Shown here: one piece after another, positions 16,257 to 26,028 of the stretch
Position numbering within the stretch: position 1 is the first letter of the stretch
How the letters are laid out: each line of letters opens with the position of its first letter
NCBI GenBank assembly: GCA_964480475.1
Contig: CAYZPW010000015.1
Location: forward strand, 1-44,304
Length of the DNA: 44,304 bases
Source of the DNA: CAYZPW01 sp964480475
GTDB taxonomy: Bacteria; B130-G9
Direction: 5' to 3'
Made by a program: the position numbers and the translations under genes
Notes under the pieces: model-generated
Told to the model about the DNA's origin: nothing
Databases searched by the model: none
What the model saw: only the letters and a program-made list of their open reading frames with translations

Positions 16257-16450
16257 TTATTAAGTCTCATGTTCGGGGGGAAGAGTCTGTAGAGGCAGAC
16301 TTGGGTCTCCGCCCTTCGTGGTCAACGGGCGAACACATAAGTCCACCCTTACGCGGCCCCGTCGGAGGTTACGTCCCAGCCTCACAAGCCCCGCCTCTAC
16401 GTCACGTTCCCTTTTCGCCCCTTCGCCTTTTCGCGTACGAATAAGGCCTG
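16257..16450. repeat. Gene-free spacer with degenerate dispersed repeats
   Basis: This spacer holds a degenerate palindromic module (about 16287-16311, GTAGAGGCAGAC... to CCGCCC) and a short TTCGCCCCTTCGCC low-complexity module (about 16412-16435). Both belong to families seen elsewhere in the window. It separates the 1848-residue secreted protein gene from the papain-like operon. I see no promoter I would trust and no terminator with a T-tract. Confidence 0.5.
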
Positions 16451-19400
16451 CTAATCTACGACGACAAGGTATGGGAAGGAAGTGCTGCGGTTGCCGCCCT
16501 CGTCCACCGCTTGAATCTCTATCAGATGATGGCCTCGCTCTCCGCCAGAGATGCGGCATCTGGCGCCATAATAGGTCCTGTGGCCGTCGCCTGTGAGCCC
16601 GTCAAGCTCGACATCGCCAAAGTCAAAATCGCGCGTGTCACGGACCGACTTCCTGGCCTGTACCGAGGCGATGTCCGAAGGCCCATCGGGATCGTTGACG
16701 ATAACGTTGAGGAAGAGCGTCCCACCCGCGTCCTGGTCGATCTTGCAGCTGCCGAAACCGGCCAGGAGTAGCTCTGGCTCGGGCCCCACGTTCCGGCTTG
16801 AGACGCCTCGAATCGAGTCCAGAATGTAGTTCTGGAGATTCAGGCTCAGCCTCGGAGCAGGCTCAGCACCGACGGCAGAGGAAGCTCCAAGACCGGGAAT
16901 GCCACCAGGTGATGTGCTTTGAAGCCCGGGAAGGTCGAACTGCGGATAATCGTCGATCGTCACGTAAGGCCAGACGTTGCTCGTATTCCCGTCGGCGTCG
17001 CTCGCGATGACCTCAAACAGGTAACGACCCGCCTGAAGTCCGCGTCCAGGCACTACGTCCACGAAGCAAGCGTATATCCCATCCCCGGCGAGGCCGTCCT
17101 GCGACTGGCCGTCATCAAGGAGCGGCACGAGCGCATTGCCTTCGTAGCAGAGATCGACGCTGGCGATATCGTCGTCAGGATCGGTGCAATACGCTACCAT
17201 GTGGAGCCTGCCTCCAAGTCGCTCTGAGACGTGAGAGCCGAAGTAGCCCGCCATCCATACTATTGGAGGCACCGAGCGGGCGGAGGGAGTTGTCCCCTGC
17301 GAGCCTTCCTCGATATCTGGGCCATCGATTGCGCCAACCGCGGGATACCTCGCCGTCTTGCTCGTCGCATCGGCGAAGAGAAAATAGTGAGTGTGCTCCC
17401 CGGGCGTGAGCATGATGTTCGTAGCGTAGTAGCCGTTGGCCGCCTCTCCCGAACAGTGCGAGAGCGCATACTCCGCGTCATCTACGATAACCTTCGCCAC
17501 CGACGGCGGCTCGAGCTCCCTGTCGAAATAGTGGATCTTGAACTCGTATCTCGTCGCGCTTCTGCCGGACGGACCACACGTCGCATCCGAAAGTGTCGGG
17601 GCGGTGTTATGCACTGGCAGGTCTTTCAAAGCGTACAGCTTCTCCTCAGACCCAAAATAGACGCTGCCGTCAGGCCCAATCGCTGGCGAGCTGTGGACTT
17701 TAAAGCCATAACCAGGCCTGACCGGATCGTAGAAACGCCACGCCAGCGTGCCGTCCTTGCCAACGCAGTAGAGGTTGCCGTCGTGCGAACCGAACAGAAT
17801 GTTGCCGTTGCCGTCGATCGCAGGCGAGGTGTGGATGACGTTGTTGGCGGCATAGGTCCAGTTTGTCGTCCCCGTCTCAGCATCGATCGCGTAGAGCTTG
17901 TGGTCGTAAGAGCCCACGTAAAGCACGCCATCTTGAGATAGCGCTGGCGACGAGTGGACGATGTTGTCGGCATTAACTCGCCACTTGAGCGTCCCGTCGG
18001 AGTTGATGGCGAGTATCTGATAGCCCGCGCCCACATATATTGTCGCGTTGGGACCTACAACCGGCGAGGACGTAACAACAGCGCCCGTATCGTAGCTCCA
18101 GCGCAGGTTCCCGTCGTGCCGAACCGCGTAAAGTTTGTTGTCGTCGGACCCAAAGAAGACCGTGCCGTCAAACCAGATAGCGGGCGAAGAGGTTACCCAG
18201 CTGCCGGTATTGAATCGCCACCTCAGCTCACCGTCGGGCGTCATTGAATACAGATAGCTGTCACTACAGCCGAAATAGACGTTCCCGTCGATACCGATCA
18301 CGGGAGATGAATCTAAAACGCCGCCGGTCTTATAGGACCAGTTCAGCGCGCCCTCTTGATCGAAAGAGTAGAAGTAGTGATCGCCAGAACCGATGTACAA
18401 ACTGCCATCCTCGGCAAGAGCTGGTGTGCTCGCGACATAATCGCCCGTGCTGACCGCCCACTTGACCGTCCCATCGGTGTTGATCGCATAGACATTGCCG
18501 TCGCAGCAGCCGAAGTAAACGGTGTTGTCGGCATCTACAACGGCCGACGAGATGATATAGCCGCCCGCAACGAAGCTCCAGTTGAGCGTTGGCGCCGAGG
18601 TGGCCACAACAGGAGTGCTGCCGCTGTGGTCTGGATCGTGCCTGAACATCGGCCAAGTCTCGGTCCTTTCCTCTGAAAGAACCGTCGGGCCGTAGAAATA
18701 AGGCGGAACTTCGCCAAACTCTGGCAGCCACACCACTCCCGCGCCGCCTCCGCCCTCGAACTCGAAGTAGAACGTGTGATAGCCAACCTTCAGGGACGTG
18801 GTGTAGGAGTAGGTCCCCTCCCACGGGTCTCCGGCCACAAGCGCCATGCTGCGAGGCATGTTGTCTATATAGACCAGCGCGGATACTGGAGCAGCGAGGT
18901 CCCTGTCGAAGAAGTCAACGCTATACGTGAACGGCGTCCTGGTGGTCCCGATCTCAGGCTCCACGCGGCCAAACGCAAGCCCAATACTTCTACCCGTCCA
19001 GAAGCAGAACGAATACTCCGAGCCGTTGGGGCACAGCTCGAGGTCCGAAACACGCATCTTCACGCATATCTGCCGTCCAGCAGCGAAAGCGCGTCCTGGA
19101 ACATAGGTGTAGCGATAGCCGTTTGCCACATCCTCTCGGGTAACATACCCGCCGTTATATCGCAGGTCCTCGCCCTCTTTCATCACATGGACAAAACCCT
19201 CGCCGTCATCATGATCGACCCTTATCGAGACCGAGTTGGTATCCACGCCCTTGCCGACGTCCGTAACCGTCAACATAACGATCGTGCTTGTATCGACATC
19301 CACCGAATATGGCGCGGGGAATATATCCGAGAAGACAGGAGGCGCAGAATCAACCTCGAAGTTTGCCTCGTCCTGAAACGGCTCGAAGACCACGCCCTGA

Positions 19401-21997
19401 TTGACGTGGTCGCCGGTACCGGTTCCGATGCCCGCCGGCCCATCTACCTCGCCCCACCAGTTCAGGACGGCGTCTATCGCGGCCCCCTCCTGAAGGTTCA
19501 CCACTCCAAACTCCTCGTTGCTCACGATGTCGTTGGAATGGATCATCGGCGTCGCGCCGTGCGGGTCAGTGAATCCCGGGTCGGTCTCGCAGCGCACGCC
19601 GTTGCGGTTGCACATGATCGCGTTGTTGAGTATGGAGGGTGACGCCTTTCCGCTGTGTGCGTAGCAGTGAACACCGGCCCTTGAAAAGAGAGCAATGGAA
19701 TTGTGCTGAATCAGCGGGGAGCAGCTGTCTATGAATATCGACGTGCCATACTTGAAGACGCATTCCTCGATCTTATTCTTGTCGTTCTCGCACTTGAAGA
19801 ACTCCCAGTCTCCGGGCTGTGGCATCGGCGTGGAACCCGAAAGAAGGACCGAGCCGCCGGCAGCGTCGTCATTGAAGGACGTGAAATAAATCCTGTCCCG
19901 AGTCGTGCCGTTCAAGACAAGCTGGCCCTTGATGTAGATGCTCATGTCCTTGGCCATCTTGATTATCGTCCCAAGAGGAACATCCACAACGGTGTCTTCC
20001 ACGACAAACTCATAAGGGTCGCCGCTCTCAGCAACGCCGGACATGTCGGAACCAACCAAGATCGCCGTGCGAGTGTTGGAGACTATCTCAAACTGCTCTT
20101 CTCGCTCCGTATTTGGGCACAGCATAGAACCCGTGAGAACGTTCTCCTTCCAGTCGGTAGTTTCGTCAACAAGCGTGTCGAAAACGCCGCCGAGCGGTTC
20201 GCTTGACATGATAGCCGTGGAAAGCCCGTAGCTTCTGTATCCACCGGCTATTACCACCGGGTCGATGACAACGTAGGGATAATGGAAACCAGTTACGTCA
20301 TCCCAAGTGGCGCCGCGGCCCCGAATCGTGCCGCCAATCGCCACAGCACGATAGGCATTACTCATCAATGTGTTGTTGATGTAAACCGGATCGCACGTAC
20401 CCAAAAGGGTCAACGGATAGCCGTGATTGCCCAAAAGCCGGTTATCCTGAAGCGTCGGCTCGCAGGGACCCAGATAATCTCGCCCCGTCTCGAGGCATAT
20501 ACCGCCGCCCTCATAGATGCCGCTAGCCTCATCTACGACGTGGCCGCAGTCCTGAATCACATTACGCGAGACCTCAGGTCTCGTTGGCTGCGCCTCCGCG
20601 TAGATATACAGGCCATACAAGTAGAAGTTGGAGATGATGTTATTGATGAATGTAGGGCAACACTGATCGATCTTGACAAAAGTGCCGTAGCTGAAGTTGC
20701 TGTTTTCCACCAAGCAGTCCTCGCAGCATATCCTGCACTGATACCAGTCCCCTGGCGAGGGGACGCTGTTGCTTCCCGGAACCCTCAAGCCGGAAGCATC
20801 GTTGTGAAGCGACGTGAAGTAGCTGCGCGAGGACGACGAGCTAGAGGTCTGAATAGTGCCCAGTATCTCGAGGCTCGTGCCCCCGGAGAACTTGAGCACG
20901 CAGTTCGGCGAAATAGCGAGATCGCAGCCCGCGGCGATGACGAGGTCCTCCAACACGACGTAAGGAAGATGCTGATTCACCGGCGATATCTGCCCCGCCG
21001 CCACAGCCCTGTCGTCGACTAGCGGGAGGAAGTAATCGACGTAAGTATAATCGCCGGTCTCATCGTTTAGCTCACCGGGCTTTATGTAGCCCTTGATACC
21101 GATCGCCGAAACAAACCTGTCGTCATTCGTCCTCTGCCGAATCATGTTCCCGTCCGGAATCGGGTTCTGTGGGACGCCGCCCACGTCAAGCATGACAGGT
21201 AGTGTGTTCTCAAACACTATCGGCAGGCCGCCGCGAGCAACCTCAGGATCGGTGCTCATGATTATCTGGTTGAACTCTATCAGCGGAACGCACGGCCCGA
21301 AGGACGAAGGAGGAGTGTAGCAATAGATCGCGACACCAGCATCATACTGATCATTATTGTCGAAGTCCTCATACTCCTCTTGGCCAGCGTCGAACTTGCC
21401 GTTCTCGGGGTTGTCGTCCGTATAAGGCTCACCGATGTCGAAAATCTTGTTGCACTCGATAACAGGGCTGACGAGCGTGTCCCGTGCAACGATGTAGAAC
21501 CCATAGCGACTGAACTTCTCGATACGGTTGCCATACAGCCTGGGTGAGCAATCCTCGATCTCTATCGACTTGCCGTAGCGGAAAGTACAACCAGAGAACG
21601 TGGCATTGTGGTTGTAGATGTAAATCGAGTTCCAGTCGCCCACCTGAGGCGACCCTGTGCTGCCCTCCCAAGCGCCATCTAGCGTTGTATCGTCGTTTAT
21701 GGACGTAAAAAGCGCCTCCTGCGCCTCCACCACGCCATCAACGAAGATGTCAACGTGCGACGCAAGCTTGACAACAACGCCCGACCCTATAATCAGCTTG
21801 ACCCTGTCGCTCGGATCATCTGGATTGACGCTATGAACGGTAAGATCACGCATCAAGACAATTGGGTTTTCGCTCGCATCCCAAGTTGTATCCTCAGTGA
21901 TCTCGTAGTCGGACCATTCGCCGGCGTGGCATATAGTCAAACCAATGATAAGAAAGACAAATACCGAGCAACCGATCGCGACCCGTCTTAATGACAT
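16451..21997 (-). CDS. Giant secreted protein: beta-helix, Ig-like region and PQQ-type propeller
   Basis: This 1848-residue protein has an N-terminal signal peptide (VFLIIGLTICHA, cleavage near residue 26). Residues about 30-920 are imperfect right-handed parallel beta-helix segments with recurring FTSxxDD and SPLI/N-N-x-I patterns. A bacterial Ig-like region (about 925-1130) follows. From about 1136 to 1459 there are about nine repeats of a PQQ-like/WD-like beta-propeller (units such as VYFGCCDGNVYAINTDGTVK). The C-terminal region (about 1460-1848) has two related beta domains with YDxDGD-like turns. The start is ATG with GGAGG 7 nt upstream. Likely extracellular or outer-surface; no enzyme motif was found, so binding or adhesion is the safest guess. 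Confidence 0.85.
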   Translation of the reverse strand: MSLRRVAIGCSVFVFLIIGLTICHAGEWSDYEITEDTTWDASENPIVLMRDLTVHSVNPDDPSDRVKLIIGSGVVVKLASHVDIFVDGVVEAQEALFTSINDDTTLDGAWEGSTGSPQVGDWNSIYIYNHNATFSGCTFRYGKSIEIEDCSPRLYGNRIEKFSRYGFYIVARDTLVSPVIECNKIFDIGEPYTDDNPENGKFDAGQEEYEDFDNNDQYDAGVAIYCYTPPSSFGPCVPLIEFNQIIMSTDPEVARGGLPIVFENTLPVMLDVGGVPQNPIPDGNMIRQRTNDDRFVSAIGIKGYIKPGELNDETGDYTYVDYFLPLVDDRAVAAGQISPVNQHLPYVVLEDLVIAAGCDLAISPNCVLKFSGGTSLEILGTIQTSSSSSSRSYFTSLHNDASGLRVPGSNSVPSPGDWYQCRICCEDCLVENSNFSYGTFVKIDQCCPTFINNIISNFYLYGLYIYAEAQPTRPEVSRNVIQDCGHVVDEASGIYEGGGICLETGRDYLGPCEPTLQDNRLLGNHGYPLTLLGTCDPVYINNTLMSNAYRAVAIGGTIRGRGATWDDVTGFHYPYVVIDPVVIAGGYRSYGLSTAIMSSEPLGGVFDTLVDETTDWKENVLTGSMLCPNTEREEQFEIVSNTRTAILVGSDMSGVAESGDPYEFVVEDTVVDVPLGTIIKMAKDMSIYIKGQLVLNGTTRDRIYFTSFNDDAAGGSVLLSGSTPMPQPGDWEFFKCENDKNKIEECVFKYGTSIFIDSCSPLIQHNSIALFSRAGVHCYAHSGKASPSILNNAIMCNRNGVRCETDPGFTDPHGATPMIHSNDIVSNEEFGVVNLQEGAAIDAVLNWWGEVDGPAGIGTGTGDHVNQGVVFEPFQDEANFEVDSAPPVFSDIFPAPYSVDVDTSTIVMLTVTDVGKGVDTNSVSIRVDHDDGEGFVHVMKEGEDLRYNGGYVTREDVANGYRYTYVPGRAFAAGRQICVKMRVSDLELCPNGSEYSFCFWTGRSIGLAFGRVEPEIGTTRTPFTYSVDFFDRDLAAPVSALVYIDNMPRSMALVAGDPWEGTYSYTTSLKVGYHTFYFEFEGGGGAGVVWLPEFGEVPPYFYGPTVLSEERTETWPMFRHDPDHSGSTPVVATSAPTLNWSFVAGGYIISSAVVDADNTVYFGCCDGNVYAINTDGTVKWAVSTGDYVASTPALAEDGSLYIGSGDHYFYSFDQEGALNWSYKTGGVLDSSPVIGIDGNVYFGCSDSYLYSMTPDGELRWRFNTGSWVTSSPAIWFDGTVFFGSDDNKLYAVRHDGNLRWSYDTGAVVTSSPVVGPNATIYVGAGYQILAINSDGTLKWRVNADNIVHSSPALSQDGVLYVGSYDHKLYAIDAETGTTNWTYAANNVIHTSPAIDGNGNILFGSHDGNLYCVGKDGTLAWRFYDPVRPGYGFKVHSSPAIGPDGSVYFGSEEKLYALKDLPVHNTAPTLSDATCGPSGRSATRYEFKIHYFDRELEPPSVAKVIVDDAEYALSHCSGEAANGYYATNIMLTPGEHTHYFLFADATSKTARYPAVGAIDGPDIEEGSQGTTPSARSVPPIVWMAGYFGSHVSERLGGRLHMVAYCTDPDDDIASVDLCYEGNALVPLLDDGQSQDGLAGDGIYACFVDVVPGRGLQAGRYLFEVIASDADGNTSNVWPYVTIDDYPQFDLPGLQSTSPGGIPGLGASSAVGAEPAPRLSLNLQNYILDSIRGVSSRNVGPEPELLLAGFGSCKIDQDAGGTLFLNVIVNDPDGPSDIASVQARKSVRDTRDFDFGDVELDGLTGDGHRTYYGARCRISGGERGHHLIEIQAVDEGGNRSTSFPYLVVVD

Positions 21998-22566
21998 TTC
22001 CGGTCCTCCATCAAATCATAAGACACCCCGACCAACGCACACAAAACCACCACTATGGCCAGTCTGCCCAGTCTGACATGCAGCATAGAATGTAAACTTA
22101 TCAGTTAGCCGTTAATACAGCCGCTTTTAACATACCCTATTTTTTGCCCCATTCAAGTCTTTTCTTGGGAGGAGTTTCTCCAACTGGCAAACGCGCGAAC
22201 GAGTGACCAGACAATTCCTGCCACAGACGGTCAGTCTGCCTCGTTAAGAATCCGCCGCGCCTCAGCAGGCGCTGCCCAAAGAACACCTGCTCCACGGCCC
22301 CCCCTTGGCCTATTGACCTATTGACCCATTGCCCCATTGACCCCTTTTCGCCCTTTCGCCTCTTCGCCCCTTCGCCCCTTCCCGCCTTGTCCGCCATAGC
22401 CTTGGCGGAGGCGGATTCGCCTTTTCGCCTCTTCGCCCTTTCGCCCGTTCCCGCCTGAGGCGAGCTCGGAGCGTGCGAGCCGACGCCCGCGGCCTCGGCT
22501 GAATCTGCATCTCGTGTGCGGTACGCACCTTCGTCACGAACGATCAGGCACGCGGAGATGGTTGGG
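21998..22566. other. Gene-free region with compound repeat at 22307-22449
   Basis: The first 140 bases are the AT-richer leader of the giant gene, including its ribosome site. At 22307-22449 there are CTATTGACC units followed by TTCGCCTCTTCGCC units, the same pairing as at 4767-4893. A CTTGTCCGCCATAGCCTTGG module (22386-22416) interrupts the second array; it matches the centre of the insertion in the lipM-like gene. A short palindrome around GTGCGGTACGCAC lies near 22517-22529. Open frames here are repeat translations, not genes. Confidence 0.7.
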
Positions 22567-22851
22567 TCAGTTGGCATCGACCTCAGATGACATGGGGAAT
22601 AGCTCACCGGCGGGGTCGTAGCGGGAGCCGCCAGGGCGGACAACGAAGTAGTCGTCGGACTGCTTCCAGAGCGCAGCGCGGATGTGATAGACACCCTCGT
22701 CGGGGAGTATCGGCTCGACAATCGGCTCCACCGGCGGCCGCGGACCCTCCGGCAACGGCGTCACAAGCGGCAGCTCCGCCCTGGGCGGCAGCAGCACCCA
22801 CCGTCCGTTCTCATGCTTGCACCAGATCTCAGGATAAACAAACACCTGCAT
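22567..22851 (-). pseudogene. Truncated duplicate of the C-terminal half of the proline-rich repeat protein
   Basis: Its 94 residues are a partial copy of the protein encoded at 24195-25825. MQVFVYPEI, LPPxAELPxVTPLPEGP, PPVEPI and GVYHIRAALWKQ are shared almost exactly. The copy loses the C-terminal part and ends in an unrelated tail (ELFPMSSEVDAN). Homology begins just before the ATG, right after the stop of the propeller gene, with the codons PEKT against KKKT in the parent. It has no own ribosome site of quality, so I treat it as a gene fragment left by a local duplication. Confidence 0.7.
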
Positions 22852-22863
22852 TGTCTTCTCAGG

Positions 22864-23268
22864 TTACCAGATCATTACACATTCACGCGTTACCAGAAAG
22901 GTGCGTCCATGGGAGGTTGGGCCGATGTATAGATCGAATATATCACCAGTAACATTGACCCAATCGCGGAGGTGCCATTCTCTTATTTCCGTGTGATCAT
23001 AGGAGTAGATCAAGTCGTCTGTCGCATAGGGCGCCAAATACCAAATCCGTCCAGAGCGTTGCACCTTAGGTATCCAGAGGTTCGTGGAATGCGGCAGCTC
23101 GAACGGGGGGCCGATTCGCTGTCCATCACTGGAAAGAACCACGAACGCCGCGTAGTAGTCTCGAGCCCGGCTGTCGTAATGCTGGGAGACCACGTAGTAA
23201 ACGTCGTCGGTCTCGTCATACACCATCTGCCGTACAAGGTTGTAGGGCAGCCCGCTGTTCTCAGTCGT
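22864..23268 (-). pseudogene. In-frame continuation of the propeller gene beyond a TAG
   Basis: After the TAG at 23269-23271 the same frame continues TTENSGLPYNLVRQMVYDE and then about 110 further residues of beta-propeller-like sequence (VYYVVSQHYD, RIWYLAPYATDD) to TAA at 22864. TWTR-stop-TTENSGLP matches the usual two-component-propeller repeat in which a Tyr occupies the stop position, so a TAC or TAT codon probably became TAG. The piece is therefore the C-terminal part of the neighbouring gene, not a separate one. Confidence 0.75.
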
Positions 23269-24198
23269 CTACCGAGTCCACGTCTCACCATCGAATCGCA
23301 CAAGGCCATCCTCGGTCCCAAACCATTTGATGTTCATTGAGTCCACGTGGAACCAACGGATTGCAGAGCTGAGAAGTGGGTAATCCGCGCCGAAGTAAAC
23401 GTGGTGCTCTCCGGATTCTGGGTCAAGCGCCAACAGGGCATATTCGGTGTGACCGCTAATCGGGCATCGGACCAGAAAACAGGCGAGCCCGTCCGGCCCG
23501 AATTGGGGATAGTCCGCGACACTAGCGTTAGGAAGCATATCGTGCAGGTCGAGCACGTGAAGGGATACCGAGGGGTCCTCCTGCCACCATGAGATGAAGA
23601 ATTCCACGCTGACATTGTTCCGAAGCTCCTGACTCATGACGTAGATCCTTCCTTGAGGATCGGAGGCCATAACGAAGGCCTCTGCCGGAATCGTCTTCGT
23701 CAGCTCGTCGTCCACGGCGACGCGGCCGTTTTCAATGAGCCCTATCCTCCGATTCGCTATAGCTTGGGATCTAGCGGCTGAGTCCAGCAGCATCAGCCCC
23801 CGTCGCCAGTGGGGATCATCTACGTGAACTCTGTAGTCAAGACCTTCTCCGAACAGGACCCATGTCCTTCCGGCAGAATCAGTCGCAAAGTCCAAGACCA
23901 ATGTGCTGGCTGGGCACTCAATCCCCTCAATCCCGTCCTCCCGAATCCGAAAAATGCCCTCAGACCAGTACACATGGACGGCATCCCCGGTCGACCAATC
24001 GTAATACCCGTCATCCCAATCCCCAGTGGAGGCTATCACGTTGCCGTCTGCATCAGCAAATGCACACTGTATCTTTGGGAAATCCGGCCTCTGGAAATAA
24101 TGAACCCAGGGGTATTCATCCTGTTGACACAGCGCACCAGACGGCAGCTCAAACAACTCACACAGCACAATCAGGATGACCGCGCGCAATCTCCTCAT
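23269..24198 (-). CDS. Secreted beta-propeller protein, truncated by a premature TAG
   Basis: The 309 residues begin with a signal peptide (VILIVLCELFELPSGALC; the terminal Cys could instead be a lipobox). Repeats such as FATDSAGRTWVLFGEG and the last WFGTEDGLVRFDGETW are typical of the two-component-regulator propeller (Reg_prop) blades, here without any kinase domain. The ATG overlaps the TGA of the upstream proline-rich gene (ATGA), so the two are coupled. Homology continues past the stop (22864-23268). A full-length protein would be about 444 residues. It is probably an extracytoplasmic propeller whose function is unknown. Confidence 0.75.
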   Translation of the reverse strand: MRRLRAVILIVLCELFELPSGALCQQDEYPWVHYFQRPDFPKIQCAFADADGNVIASTGDWDDGYYDWSTGDAVHVYWSEGIFRIREDGIEGIECPASTLVLDFATDSAGRTWVLFGEGLDYRVHVDDPHWRRGLMLLDSAARSQAIANRRIGLIENGRVAVDDELTKTIPAEAFVMASDPQGRIYVMSQELRNNVSVEFFISWWQEDPSVSLHVLDLHDMLPNASVADYPQFGPDGLACFLVRCPISGHTEYALLALDPESGEHHVYFGADYPLLSSAIRWFHVDSMNIKWFGTEDGLVRFDGETWTR

Positions 24199-25825
24199 TT
24201 CTCTTCTCCCTCTATGCGCTTTTCATCGCCTACGATCGCTCGAACCGCCACTTTGAGTTCGACAGGCTTCAACTCAATGAGATCTATTCGCTCGCTCTCA
24301 TGCTGCGGAAGAGTGTTCCGGCATCTATCCGAAGGTTGACCTGTCAACGGATCCTCATTGCTTGGGCCGCAATAGCCCAGGAAATTCCCCTGCGAGTCCC
24401 TGACTTCCTCCCCATCGACGCTGAAGTGGGGACTCTGGTGGTTATAGTCGGTGATGCCGGCTGGGTCGTATCTAGTGCCGTGGAAGTAGCCGTCGCACTG
24501 CTTCCAGAGGGCGGCGCGGATGTGATAGACGCCCTGGTGGGGCCGTATCCGCTCCAAAATCGGCTCCACCGGCGGCCGCGGACCCTCCGGCAACGGCGTC
24601 ACAGGCGGCAGCTCCGCCCCGGGCGGCAGCAAAAACCACCTCGTCCGATACCCAAGATGGGGACCAAATACCGGAACCAGCGCACGCCTGCAAAATATCT
24701 CCGGATAAACAAACACCTGCATGGTCTTCTTTTTGGTCAGATAGTATCCGTCGTCATCTTCCGCCCAAACCTCGAGCACCGCCCAACCAATCGGCACATC
24801 GTGCAGCTCAATCGTCGCCTCATACGGTCGCTCGAAGGGCGCCTCCGCCTCCCGCTCCCAGAGCGGCTGTCCGTGTCTATATATGTCCCTATACCCATCT
24901 GGCCAGGGTAGGCGCTTGTATCTATTCAGGGCTCTTGAGCGAAGATAGACCTTGAACTTCCCTTTTTCCTCAATCGGCATTGGCACGGGCTCGGGCACCG
25001 GCTCCACAATCCGCTCCAAAATCGGCTCCAGAACCGGCTCCACAATCCGCTCCAAAATCGGCTCCACCACCGGCTCCAGAACCGGCTCAACCACCGGCCT
25101 GACTAGCGGCTCCAGCAAAGGGACTGGCTGCCGCAAAGGGACTGGCTGCGGCAAAGGGACTGGCTGCGGCAAAGGGACTGGCTGCGGNNNNNNNNNNNNN
25201 NNNNNNNNNNNNNNNNNNNNNNNNNNNNNNNNNNNNNNNNNNNNNNNNNNNNNNNNNNNNNNNNNNNNNNNNNNNNNNNNNNNNNNNGCAAAGGGACTGG
25301 CTGCGGCAAAGGGACTGGCTGCGGCAAAGGGACTGGCTGCGGCAAAGGGATTGGCTCCGGCCAAGGGATTGGCCCCGGCGCAGGGCGAGGAGTAAGCTTG
25401 ACCTTGAACTCGATCTGCCGCGCCGTTTGTGAGACTGAAATCCTAAATCGCTCATGTCCCCTGTTCCCCTGCGCATATTCCCTGAAGTTCGACGTGGCCT
25501 TACACTGGAGCAGCTTCTGCGCCTCCCATTCGCGGTCCCCGTCTGGCCAACGCAGGCTTGTGCCCGGGTCCCATTCGCCAATGCTGCCGTCCACTCGCAG
25601 AACTCTATCAAGGCCCATCGCGAACATGAAGTTCTTGCCGTCTGTGCAGCTGTAGTTGGCCCACCAGAAATGTGTCCCCTTCGTCGTTATCAAGAGCCAC
25701 ATGTTGTGCCTCTGGAGTTGGCCGCTGTCGTTGTCGTGCGCAAGGAAATACTGAAGCGGCGTGCCGATCTCCAGGAACAGCCGCTGCTTGCCAGTTATGT
25801 TGCCAGCGCGGTCGGTGTCATTCAT
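24195..25825 (-). CDS. Proline-rich hexapeptide-repeat protein spanning an assembly gap
   Basis: The start is ATG 25825, with an in-frame stop upstream, so no signal peptide is encoded and the N-terminus may be lost. About 140 residues of beta-rich sequence precede an array of PQPVPL hexapeptides (18-bp unit), which degenerates into EPVLEPI/LERIVEP units of the same period (to about 24980). The C-terminal part (MQVFVYPEIFC, PLPEGPRPPVEP, GVYHIRAALWKQCDGYF) is the parent of the fragment at 22567-22851. The 100-N gap (25188-25287) changes frame because 100 is not a multiple of 3; both sides are clearly the same protein read through repeats. The real length is unknown. The array looks like a rigid polyproline stalk joining two domains, probably a surface protein (inference). 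Confidence 0.7.
25123..25378 (-). repeat. 18-bp tandem repeat (PQPVPL) interrupted by 100 N
   Basis: Units of GCAAAGGGACTGGCTGCG (plus strand) run from about 25123 to 25187 and again from 25288 to about 25345, then diverge to GCAAAGGGATTGGC-type units ending near 25378. The gap of exactly 100 N is a conventional scaffold placeholder. Assemblers fail on identical tandem units, so the array is probably longer than shown. Confidence 0.95.
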
Positions 25826-26028
25826 CTTGGCCTGTCTCTGTCCATAATGCTCATCTTACGCTAAGGCTCGCAAATGTAAAGGCCGAACTCAAAAGGTCCC
25901 TTGGAAAACAGACAGCCACTCCGCAGCCATAATGAACGTCGCTACAAGCCGAATCATTGGACGATCCGCGCCTCAATCCCACGAAGACACGCGTCTTGGC
26001 GGTTTCTGAACTGAGATTCGCTACTGCG

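Noticed and set aside
22137..22721. 194-residue minus-strand frame
   Set aside because: It runs through the low-complexity repeats and overlaps the gene fragment in another frame; there is no protein-like domain.
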